From Neocallimastix lanati (nom. inval.) (Eukaryota; Neocallimastigomycota; Neocallimastigomycetes; Neocallimastigales; Neocallimastigaceae), in NCBI GenBank assembly GCA_016946835.1, contig JACVTC010000066.1, positions 330,001 through 394,000 of the forward strand: a stretch of 64,000 nucleotides of DNA. Reading direction: 5' to 3'. Below are positions 1 to 10,281 of the stretch, piece after piece (the stretch's first letter is position 1; each line of letters opens with the position of its first letter). A program made the translations under genes and the position numbers. A model generated the notes under the pieces. That model saw only the letters and a program-made list of their open reading frames with translations. It did no database searches and was not told the DNA's origin.

Positions 1-1
1 T

Positions 2-3000
2 ATTTATAAATTTTACAAACTCAGAAAAAATATCAGTTTCCATGCCGCCGGTGATGACTATGATGACAATGAAAAAATGGGTAAAGTTTTTGCAGCAAAT
101 AATAATATTAGTTTTAAGGTGTATAAGGGTGAAATATTTGGTATTCTTGGTCATAATGGAGCGGGTAAAAGTACGCTCATTCAAAATATGGTAGGTCTTA
201 TCCATCCTGATGGTGGAGAAACGTACTACGGAGGTCGTCCCCTCTCTAAGAATAAAAAGGAAATTTATCGTGATTTTGGTATCTGTCTTCAGAATAATGT
301 GATCATTGATGGCTTTACTGTGGCTGATCACTTTAAACTCTATTCTGGCATTAGAGGCGTCGATGACGGAGAGGAACATCTGATGAAATGGTTGAAAGAA
401 ATTGATTTAACGGAAAAGAAGGATTATGAAGTAAACAAAATGAGTGGTGGACAGAAACGAAAACTTTGTATTGGTTTAGCGCTCATTGGCAATCCAAAAT
501 ATGTTTTCTTGGATGAACCAACCACCGGATTGGATCCTCTTTCCCGTCGAAAGATTTGGAACCTGCTATTAAAAGTGAAAAAAGATCGAGTGATTTTTAT
601 TACTACACATTATATGGATGAAGCCGATATTATCACAGATCGTAAACTTATTTTAAATCATGGGGTTATTCGTTGTCTCGGTAGTAGTGTCTTCTTAAAG
701 AATCATTTCCACATGAAATATAATTTGGAAGTGGAAACCTCCTCCCCTAAAGCGGTTGACGCCCTTATTCATCGTATAATTCCTTCAGCACAGTTTTACC
801 GTAAATCGAGGATCCTAGAAACGGGAGTGAGTAAACCACCTGATATGAAGAATTCATCCTTCCGTTCATTAAAAAAAGCAAATGATTTACCTAATGACAC
901 TCCATCTATTTCATCTTCATCTTCATCTTCATCTTCATCTTCATCTTCATCTTCATCTTCATCTTCATCTTCATCTTCATCTTCATCTTCATCTTCATCT
1001 TCATCTTCATCTTCATCTTCATCTTCATCTTCATCTTCATTCTCTTCCTCTTCCTTACTTAACGTTCATACCACTTCCCATAATTCAGAGACTCGTTTAG
1101 ATATGGATAAACTTGAGGTTAGTAATAACTTTTCAGTGACCGATTCGTCAACTCATCATGACATAAATGAAAGTACCATTCCTTCTAATAATACTAATCC
1201 AAACAATAATAATTCTTCCGAGAATTCCATTTTGGATAATACCTATACCTGGAAATTACCAATTCAATCCTCTGCTTTATTCTCACGTCTTCTAAATCAT
1301 ATGGAAAATGCCAAGGGAACGATTTTAAGTAACTTTTCGTTAAATGCTCCTATTCTGGAAGAATTATTTGTTAACTTGGAAAATCAAATGGAAGCTGAAA
1401 GGTATGGCGGAAAAAATAATGAAAATGTCGAAAACTTTTCTAGAATTCAAATCGCCAAACGTATTGGTATGTTAGGCACTGCATTACGTCTTAGTCGTTA
1501 TCGTCTTTTGGTTTACGCTAGAAAAATGACCTACTTGATTATGGGTATTGTCATTCCTTTCTGTCTTGCGTCCTTCATGTTTCCTGTGGTTAAAAATAAA
1601 TTAGATGGTATGATCTTTTCAAACTATGAAAGACGTGAATTGTCCTATCAAATGTTTTCCAATCAGCAATGGAATTATGAAATCGAAAAAAGTAACGTCA
1701 GTGACCAGTTAGTGTCGCAGGTATTAGATGGAAGTAAGGTTGATCATTTGAGTCATCAAGAAATAGTAAAGGTTAATCCAACGTTGACTCAACCACCGTA
1801 TTATGTTTCCAGTTTCGCCTGTAACTTCACCGGATCCCAGGAATACAATATCACTATTTTCAATAATCGATTGGTTGCGCATTCTCTTCCAGCGACGCTC
1901 AATATTCTAAGTAATACGATTTTAGCTGATAATCAGATCAACGAAAGAATTCATGTTCATTCTAAACCTGTTACCTATTTCAATGATGCCCTGGTTAATG
2001 AACCTAAATTATTTGCCACATTTATTTTTACTCTTTGTATCGCATTTCCGCTTTCCTTCTACGGTATGAATGTTGTTCGAGAACGAGCTCAAAAACTTTT
2101 GAAACAACTTCAGCTGAACGGGGTTTCCAATAAAAGTTACTGGATTTCCGTTCTTATCACCGATCATATCATGTTTATGATCACCTGTATTTTACTTGGT
2201 GGAGCTGTTCTCCTCTTCAAATTTACCCCACTTCTTAAGATCACTTCGCTTTTCGTATTATTTATTTTTGTATTCATCAGTGCCCTTGGTTGCCTGCTCC
2301 TTCAGTATTGCTTCAGTTTCTGTTTTAAGGATGATGGTAATGCCTTCATCATCTTCTTCATTCTTAATGTCGTTCCAACGTATATGATCTTTATTGAGGC
2401 CTACAACAATAATTTAATCGTGGATTATGAAATTAATGATGCCTCCATTACTGGTTATTTGGGTATTCTTTCATTCCTATTCTCTATTATATTTCCAAAC
2501 TTTGGTATTGTACGTACGTTCAGAAGTATGATTCAAGTCGGTCTTGAACATGATGAGCTCCATAAAGGTATCGGCATTTTGAACATACTTAATCCTAAAA
2601 ATCAAGTGTTGACCTGTCTTCTCGGAGAAATTATAAGTGTCGTTGTCTATTCCTTTACCTTGAAAAAATTGATCCGAAAAACGTACGATCCTAAGAAGGG
2701 AGTTTTTGATACGCCTAAAGCGATAGATGAGCAATATATGAAGGAATTGAACGAAGGCGACCCAGATATCCGTTCGGAATACCAACGTGTTTTGAATGAT
2801 CCGAGCATACCTATTCGAATGATTAAGCTGGCTAAAGAATATGATGATATGGAATTAATGCCGGATGAGGTTCGAACGGCACTAAAACTTGACAAGCCCA
2901 CACGCTATGGCGAATTCCATATGTCAGATAAAGGTAGTCGTCGTATCGTTATGTCAGCCTTTGATAATGTTTCTATGGGTGTCAATCCACGGGAATGCTT

Positions 3001-3874
3001 TGGTGTCTTAGGTCCTAACGGTTCAGGTAAAACTAGTCTCCTGAACACCGCCTCCTTTTCCTTCCCTCAAACCATAGGTAAGATTTATTATGATGGGAAG
3101 GATACCGTTGAACGTCATCGTAATGAAATTACCCTCGGATACTGTCCACAAGAGGACACTCTCTGGAATGAATATACGCTTTCAGAACATATCGAAATGT
3201 TCTTGTATATTCAGGGTCATTCGAAGGGTGAGGCGAAGAAGATTGCTGAAGAATTAATAAGCTATTGTCATTTAACAGAACATAAAAGTAAGAAGCCCTC
3301 TGAACTAAGTGGAGGTACCCGTCGTAAGCTGAACATTTTAATCGCCCTCTGTTGTAATTCCTCCAAAATTATTATGGATGAACCCACGGCTGGTATGGAT
3401 CCTTCTACCCGTCGTTATGTATGGGATATCATTAAATCCACTCTTCAAACAAATAATTCATCCATTGTAATGTCTACTCATTCGATGGAAGAAGCCGAAT
3501 TAATATGCCATCGTATTGCTATCATGATTAAGGGTAAGATACGTTGTATCGGTAGTCCGGAACATTTGAAAATGAAATTTGGTAATACCTACATTTTAGA
3601 GGTTCACACAAATGATGTTGAAAAATTCCATCAAGAAGTGGTCGTTGGTAAGGGCATTTTTGGTGACAATGAATATGAACGGGAGGTAAAGTCGTTCCAA
3701 TGTGTAAAGTATGAAGTCCAAAGTAAGGAAAATATAGGTCGTGTCTTTGATATTATGGAAAAGTGTAAAGAAGAAGGTGGTCTCTTCAATGATTATAGTT
3801 ATAGTTTAACTTCTTTGGAACAACTTTTCTTAAACTTTGTAAAAATATATGGTGAAAATGAAAATGAAATTTAA
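2..3874 (+). CDS. ABCA-type ABC transporter, 3' part (NBD1-TMD2-NBD2)
   Basis: The frame is open to the left edge of the window, so the first half (N-terminus and first membrane domain) lies outside and the visible protein is 5' partial; the first Met at 77 is probably internal. Nucleotide-binding domain 1 shows Walker A GHNGAGKST (about 152-175), signature MSGGQ (440-454) and Walker B FLDEP (about 506-520). A poly-Ser linker coded by TCATCT repeats (910-1050) and an Asn/Ser stretch follow. A second membrane domain has a long loop between its first helix (about 1532-1590) and a helix cluster at about 2010-2520. Domain 2 has GPNGSGKTS (3011-3037), LSGGT (about 3305) and MDEPTAGMDP (about 3374). 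The IRCIGSPEHLK-type segment after each H-loop is typical of subfamily A, whose members move lipids or related substrates across membranes using ATP. No intron is visible. Codon use is far less A/T-rich than the flanks, as expected for a live gene. The substrate cannot be inferred. Confidence 0.9.
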   Translation: MYKFYKLRKNISFHAAGDDYDDNEKMGKVFAANNNISFKVYKGEIFGILGHNGAGKSTLIQNMVGLIHPDGGETYYGGRPLSKNKKEIYRDFGICLQNNVIIDGFTVADHFKLYSGIRGVDDGEEHLMKWLKEIDLTEKKDYEVNKMSGGQKRKLCIGLALIGNPKYVFLDEPTTGLDPLSRRKIWNLLLKVKKDRVIFITTHYMDEADIITDRKLILNHGVIRCLGSSVFLKNHFHMKYNLEVETSSPKAVDALIHRIIPSAQFYRKSRILETGVSKPPDMKNSSFRSLKKANDLPNDTPSISSSSSSSSSSSSSSSSSSSSSSSSSSSSSSSSSSSSSSSSSSSFSSSSLLNVHTTSHNSETRLDMDKLEVSNNFSVTDSSTHHDINESTIPSNNTNPNNNNSSENSILDNTYTWKLPIQSSALFSRLLNHMENAKGTILSNFSLNAPILEELFVNLENQMEAERYGGKNNENVENFSRIQIAKRIGMLGTALRLSRYRLLVYARKMTYLIMGIVIPFCLASFMFPVVKNKLDGMIFSNYERRELSYQMFSNQQWNYEIEKSNVSDQLVSQVLDGSKVDHLSHQEIVKVNPTLTQPPYYVSSFACNFTGSQEYNITIFNNRLVAHSLPATLNILSNTILADNQINERIHVHSKPVTYFNDALVNEPKLFATFIFTLCIAFPLSFYGMNVVRERAQKLLKQLQLNGVSNKSYWISVLITDHIMFMITCILLGGAVLLFKFTPLLKITSLFVLFIFVFISALGCLLLQYCFSFCFKDDGNAFIIFFILNVVPTYMIFIEAYNNNLIVDYEINDASITGYLGILSFLFSIIFPNFGIVRTFRSMIQVGLEHDELHKGIGILNILNPKNQVLTCLLGEIISVVVYSFTLKKLIRKTYDPKKGVFDTPKAIDEQYMKELNEGDPDIRSEYQRVLNDPSIPIRMIKLAKEYDDMELMPDEVRTALKLDKPTRYGEFHMSDKGSRRIVMSAFDNVSMGVNPRECFGVLGPNGSGKTSLLNTASFSFPQTIGKIYYDGKDTVERHRNEITLGYCPQEDTLWNEYTLSEHIEMFLYIQGHSKGEAKKIAEELISYCHLTEHKSKKPSELSGGTRRKLNILIALCCNSSKIIMDEPTAGMDPSTRRYVWDIIKSTLQTNNSSIVMSTHSMEEAELICHRIAIMIKGKIRCIGSPEHLKMKFGNTYILEVHTNDVEKFHQEVVVGKGIFGDNEYEREVKSFQCVKYEVQSKENIGRVFDIMEKCKEEGGLFNDYSYSLTSLEQLFLNFVKIYGENENEI
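910..1050 (+). repeat. In-frame TCATCT microsatellite coding poly-Ser
   Basis: Tandem 6-bp TCATCT units encode an almost pure serine tract in the ABC transporter, in the linker between the first nucleotide-binding domain and the second membrane domain. The unit is a multiple of three, so length changes keep the frame. Confidence 0.95.
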
Positions 3875-3970
3875 TCTTTCTCTCTCTCTCTCTTTTTTTT
3901 TTTCACTATTAAATGTTACTTTAAATCAATCAATACTATTCTTATTTTAAAATAAAATAAAATAAAATAA

Positions 3971-4002
<32 letters not shown>

Positions 4003-4270
4003 GTAAAGAAATAAAAAAAAAAAAAAAAAAAAAAAAACGAATTATTATATACAAATATCCTATTTTTATTATAAAAACAAAACGTTAAAATCTTTAATAT
4101 AAAAATTAACTATTAAAGGTATTAAACTTGAATAATGAAGTAGTTTTATGAACTTTAGGCAAGTTTCCCTATCGTAAAAAAAAAAAAAAAAAATAGTAAA
4201 TAGTAATTAAAATAAATAAATAAATGAATAATAGAAATAATAAATTGTAATAATAATTATAATAATAATT

Positions 4271-4314
<44 letters not shown>

Positions 4315-5251
4315 ATGATTAATTATTAATATTATTATATTAATAATAAATAAATGTAAAAAGATAATATAAAGGTTGAAATAAATTAAGAATAAAAGTA
4401 AAATAAAAGTAAAATAAATAAATAAATAAATAAAAAGTAGTTAAAAACTTAATAAATAAATAAATATCATATTATTCATTTTTATATATATATAATATAA
4501 TATTCATTTTTTAATGATGGATAGAGGGAAGGGAAAACCTTTTTAAATTATGGTTGAATTAATTTCTCTCTCTCTTTCTCTCTTTTATCGAGGAATTGTT
4601 CTTTTATCTATAATTATTATATTATTGTATTAAGAATTAAAGAAATAAAAAAAAAAAAAAAAAAATAAGGGAATAAATTTCAAATATAGTTTTTTTTTTT
4701 TTTTTTTTTTTTTTATTTCCTTTTTTTATATAGGCTAGTTTTACGGTTGATTAATCTATTTAGTTAACATTGCTAATATATTGTTCTTTTGTTCTTTTAT
4801 TATGAAAAAAAAAAATCAAAAAAAAAAAAAATTTTTTTTTATTTTTTTTTTTATTTTTTTTTTATTATATGTATTTTTTATTTTTTATTTTTTTTTTTTT
4901 TTTATTTTTTTTAATATTTTTATTTTTTTTATTTTTTTTATTATTTTTATTATTTTTATTATTTTTATTATTTTTATTATTTTTATTTTTTTTATTTATT
5001 TTATTTTTTTTTATTTTTTTTTTTATTATTATTTTTATATTTTCTTCGAAAATTCATGGTCCATCCATTCCCTCAGATTGTAAATTGAACTTATATATGC
5101 AGGTGATTCCAATCACAATGAATTTACTAAAAATTGTTGACTTGTATTTTTCTGTATTTTCTGAAATAATGAAGGTGATGTAAAATTTATTAGAGGTTAA
5201 CGTGGTACAAATTATATATATATTAACTTCCTTCCTTTCTTGGTGAAAGAG

Positions 5252-5287
<36 letters not shown>

Positions 5288-5389
5288 AGGTTATATTATA
5301 CTATTTTTTTTTTTTTTTTTTTTTTTTTTTTGTTTTTGTTTTTGTTATTGTTTAAGAATCAAAATCATTTTCTAGGTGATTATTATTTA

Positions 5390-5630
5390 GTTAGTAGGGA
5401 CCAAGTAAGGACCAAGTTAGAGTCAAATAGAGTCAAATAGAGGCCAAATGCCTATGATGGTAAAAAAAACCTTCCTTTCTTCTTTCCTTCCTTTCTTTCT
5501 TTCTTTCTTTTTTTTTTTCTTTTTTTTTTCTTTCAGATTATTCAATTCAAACCCTAATCCGGATTAAGAATTCCTTTTTAAAATAGAAATCTTATGATTG
5601 CTTGCTGGAGGTGAGAGTTTTTTTCATTGC
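5390..5630 (+). repeat. Copy of the 5' module of a LINE
   Basis: This stretch shares a series of matches with the segment at 37745-37880 in front of the LINE fragment. Both contain a tagtaggg/aaatgcc block, then aaccctaatcc, then aagaattcc, then agaaatctta, then ctggaggtgagag. Here a polypyrimidine tract interrupts the module. It is probably a LINE 5' leader left by an old insertion or recombination. No reverse-transcriptase coding sequence follows it here. Confidence 0.6.
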
Positions 5631-5790
5631 CTATATCCTTTTTTTTTTTTTTTTTTTTTTTTGTTGTTGTTGTTGTTGTTGTTGTTAAATTATTTATATA
5701 CCCTTTTTATATTTTTTTGAATATTTTTACTTTTTTTTTTTTTTTATTTCATATAATAATAATTTTTTAATCTTACAATTAGTAATCATT
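5610..5790 (+). repeat. Dispersed repeat, homologous to 8100-8220
   Basis: A tttcattgc.tat.tcc block, a long T-run, a ttatttatatac block and a gaatattt..act block followed by catttcatat recur in the same order at 8100-8220. The pair are direct repeats about 2.5 kb apart. Confidence 0.55.
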
Positions 5791-5971
5791 AATAACAAAA
5801 AAAAAAAAAAAAAAAAAAAAAAGAAAACAAAACAAAGCAATTCATGGTACATGAAAAAAAATACTGGTAATTGTTTAGGCGATTTGGCAACCATTCCTTG
5901 GTTTCATGCGATGGTTGATACTAACGTTCAATGTTGTCCCCCCCAAAAAAAAATGCCTTTTACCATAACAA

Positions 5972-5990
5972 CTGACTGACAGTCAGTCAG
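5972..5990. repeat. 19-bp perfect hairpin
   Basis: The sequence ctgactgac-a-gtcagtcag has two perfect 9-bp arms around a single A. It is notably G/C-balanced against its surroundings. No gene is nearby, so a terminator or transposon end is only a guess. Confidence 0.8.
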
Positions 5991-6074
5991 ATAATAAAAC
6001 AGATACATTAAAATGATGATATTGAAATAATAGAAAAATCTCGATGAAAAAGTTTAAAATATACAAGTTAAGTT

Positions 6075-6107
<33 letters not shown>

Positions 6108-6706
6108 AGCAATAATAAAAATTACTAGAATAGTGTTACAAAAAGACAAAAAAAAAATATGATCCAAAAAAATTTATTGTGAGGTCTTTTTTTTTTTAGA
6201 TAACTATAATAAATAATAGTAGGAAAACCAAAGGTAAATTTTGAAAATCATCACATTACCATGTTATCTTCAGTACATGAATGAATAATTTTGAATAATA
6301 CCTTAACAATTTTTTTTCCTTACCTTAAAAAAAAAAAAATTTATTACTGAACTAGGTATTGACAATGTAATGGATCTCTCGAATAAAGTTAAAAATGAAA
6401 ATATAAACTTTAATTATTTAAAAAACAAGCCACAACGGAAAATATGCCACATTGAAAATGCACAATTGCAAAACGCACTTGAATTCACTAATGATATATA
6501 TATATATATTATGAATATCTTTTAAGACTATTTTTATAATGATGATTGAAATTCTTAAATTAATTCAATTTTAATACCCCAAGATTATGATTTATCAAAG
6601 TACATAATAATAATTAACAATTTTTTTTAATAGTTATCGCTAAAACTATAAAGCGAAAATATATAAAATGTTAGCACTAATCTATAAAGTGAATTATAAT
6701 AAATAA

Positions 6707-6743
<37 letters not shown>

Positions 6744-6849
6744 ACGTAAATCCCAATATATTAAGAGATATTCGATATTCACAAAATTGAAATGGTATAA
6801 TATCACCCTTCAATAGAAAAGTTACACATCAATATAAAATGATACATCT

Positions 6850-7030
6850 TAAAACCAAATAATTATTTTTATATTATAGATGGACCTAAATCTAAATTCA
6901 TCCAATATCTGTTAAGGGTGTAATCATACTAAATACTTTATAGTTTAGGGAGGGGACAATCATTCAATTAAGAACACAGTTAAGAAAATTATTTTAAATA
7001 TTAAAGAGAATTAATATTATATTTAAAAAA
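6850..7030 (+). repeat. Dispersed repeat module, copy 1
   Basis: The order accaaataattattttta, atagatgg, attcatc.aatat.tgttaa, aatcatactaaata, agtttagg and attaagaaaattatttta recurs at 8855-9035. These are diverged direct repeats about 2.0 kb apart, pointing to an old duplication or two copies of one mobile element. Confidence 0.65.
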
Positions 7031-7116
7031 AAAAAAAAAATTTTTTATTTTTTTAATTCGATTTTTCTTATTTTTATTTTTTTTTTTTTTTTTTTTTTAT
7101 TTTTTAATTCTATTTT

Positions 7117-7151
<35 letters not shown>

Positions 7152-8854
7152 CATTAAACTCTAAATATGAAATGGAGTTCATTTCAAAACATGGCTTTAT
7201 GATATTAAATTTAACGCCATAAAAAGTTTATTTATAAACAAATACAAATAAATAAAATAAATAAATAAATATATATAAATGAATATAAATATAATAAATA
7301 AATAAATAAATAAATAAATATTTTTATATATAATTGTTATATCAAAAATAATAATAATAGATAATAATATTAATAATAGATAATAATATTAATAATAAAA
7401 ATTATTAATAATAATAATAAATAATTATTTTTATTAAATTTATAAATAAATTATTCTTTTAAAATAAAAAATTTAAAAAAAAAGTTTGAAAAGAAAAGAA
7501 AAAATAATTTTTTTTTTTTTTTTTTTTCAATCTTAGCTATTTATTCGGTTTAACGCGTTCATTAAACTTATTTTTCATAAAGATAATGCGCCATAATACA
7601 TAAATAAAAATTAAGAGACGCCATAAATAACATAACACCTCATTGTTAAATGTAACATTGTACTACAGTTTTTTAAAAAAAATTTAAAAATTGATCATTT
7701 CACTAACACTTTGCCTTGATTTGGGTAAAAAAAAACAAAAGAACAATCCTTCATATAACCTTTTTTTATTTATTCAATTATTCAATTATTTATTATTTAT
7801 TATTTATTATTCAATTATTTATTATTTATTATTTATTATTTATGTAAAAGGATAGATAATTTTTCTGTAATATCTGCATTATCAGGAGTATCTAGAAGGT
7901 CAAAATAGTAAGAATCATATCATGAATAAGCTAAAATTATTTGTACCATATTTAGGAATGTAATCATAGTTAATATAGATGGAAAAATGTCCAAAAGTAA
8001 GATATCAACAAAGGCCTCTTCTTGATCCTTTACCAGCTTCAATTTTAATTTGATTCTTTATTTTTTTATCTGTTATTTTCTTTTTGTGAATTTTAATAGT
8101 ATTTTCATTGCATATGTCCTTTTTTTTTTTTTTTTTTTTTTTGTAAATTTATTTATATACACTTTTATTTTGAATATTTACTTTTTTTCATTTCATATTA
8201 TATAATACCATTTAAAAAAATTATTATGTTCTAATTGAACAAATAATATTTTATTTATTTTCCTGTAATTAATAAATGAATAAATAAAGGAAGTTAAAAA
8301 TTCGAAATAATTGAGGCCATAAAAAAAAAAAAATTATTACTAATATTATTATTATTATTACTACTATTACTACTATTGCTACTAATAATAATAATAATAA
8401 AAATAGTTTATTGAGATTTCTCATATTTCATTAGATTATTTATAGTTAAAATGACTTTTTATTTATTTATACTTAATTCTCCATGAAAGAAAATATAAAC
8501 AGTATAACAAAATATATTATCATAAAATACAATATATATAATAATTATTTGAGATTTGAGTGTCTAAATAATTAACGTATTTATTATATGGCTTATTATG
8601 ACGTGTTAATATTACTATTTATGTATAATGTATAATTTTAATGTTGATAATACTTTACAATAATAATAATAATAATAATAAAAACAATTAACAATGTATA
8701 GTTGAAAACTTTTTGTGAATTATTAGTATATTATATGGATATTACATTTCATGTTATACTAACATCTCATGTGGTTAGCCACATTTATAAAACAACAAAT
8801 ATTATGTGAAAGTAGTAAATTTATTAAACGTTAGTTCTTAAATCACTTTAATAT

Positions 8855-9035
8855 CTAAACCAAATAATTATTTTTATTTTATAGATGGTCCTAGATTCAT
8901 CTAATATTTGTTAACGGTTTAATCATACTAAATATTTTAGTTTAGGGGGAAAATCATTAAATTAAAAACGTATTTAAGAAAATTATTTTATATATTAAAG
9001 AATTAATATAAAATATTTCAAAAAAAAAAAAAAAA
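8855..9035 (+). repeat. Dispersed repeat module, copy 2
   Basis: Diverged direct copy of the module at 6850-7030. It is flanked by another repeated pair, 8700-8830 and 9250-9430, which share ttcatgttatact, tcatgtg and tagccacatttata in that order. Confidence 0.65.
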
Positions 9036-9148
9036 AAAAAAAAATATTTTTATTTCATGTAAAATTGAGAAAATTACTTTAGAATAGTCAAAAAATTTAT
9101 AGTTTATAGATATTAGGAAAAAACATTAAGAAAAATTTAATATTAAAA

Positions 9149-9189
<41 letters not shown>

Positions 9190-9549
9190 ACATAATTCAC
9201 ACGTACACTTGCAAACCAAATAATATATTTTTTGAAATAATTAGGTTGGAGGAGGGGGAATAAAAACTTTATAATAAATTATTAATGTATTATTTAGATA
9301 TTTCATGTTATACTTGTTATACTATCTTATCATGTGATCATAGCCACATTTATATAACTAAAATATCATATAAAGTAAATTTATTGTTCATTTGTTCATT
9401 AGTGCCTTAAAGTGCTCAAATATTCTATCTTAAAGCATAATAAATATAGTTGATATTTACACCAATATCCAAAGAGCCAGAACTTATCAATAATAATGCA
9501 ATTAAAAATAATTAATAATAAAAAAGAAATATATATATATATATAATTC

Positions 9550-9585
<36 letters not shown>

Positions 9586-9849
9586 TTTTATAATTATTTA
9601 TATATTTACTTGTTTATTTATTTATAGTTTTAAAATTGATAATTTAATTATTTAATTATTTTTATTTTATTTTATATATATATATTTTTTTTTTTATTCT
9701 TTTTTTATTTCTTATTTTTATTTATTTTTTTTTTTTTTATTTTTCTTTTATGGGATGGGATAGATTTTTTTTTTATATTGATATTTATTCCTTATTTTTT
9801 TATCTTGTTTTAATACTTTATTTGTTTTTATTTTTTATTATTATTATTG

Positions 9850-9880
<31 letters not shown>

Positions 9881-9941
9881 AATAATAATAATATTAAAAT
9901 TATTATTATTATTATTTTATTATTATTACTTCAATACATAC

Positions 9942-9985
<44 letters not shown>

Positions 9986-9987
9986 TT

Positions 9988-10152
9988 TTATGATCTTAAA
10001 ATATCTTCTATGGCACTATGGAATGGATTAACCAATGATACTGCGGCAGTCTTCGTTGAAAGTTTAACATTTCTTAAGGACTGATCTACTAGCATTTCCA
10101 TTACAAATACAATATTTTGTTCTAATTTAACAGATAAATATAATACATTCTA

Positions 10153-10183
<31 letters not shown>

Positions 10184-10242
10184 AAAGAATTGAAAAATAG
10201 GAATTCAACAATATAGGTTATAAATATAGGTTATTAATATAG

Positions 10243-10281
<39 letters not shown>

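Larger units (their letters stand above)
3875..9987. other. Gene-free A/T-rich intergenic region
   Basis: About 6.1 kb between the ABC transporter stop and the 3' end of the adaptin-ear gene. It consists of poly-A and poly-T runs, TTA, TTAT and AAAT microsatellites and a CTTT/CTTC polypyrimidine tract (5470-5535). Dispersed repeat modules lie within it and are listed separately. I see no coding sequence or RNA gene; the open frames here are homopolymer artefacts. Confidence 0.8.

Noticed and set aside
882-1100. Leu/His-rich open frame over the TCATCT repeat
   Set aside because: Shadow frame of the poly-Ser tract of the ABC transporter.
4781-5440. Phe/Ile-rich and Lys-rich open frames
   Set aside because: They translate T-runs and A-runs only, with no homology or codon bias.
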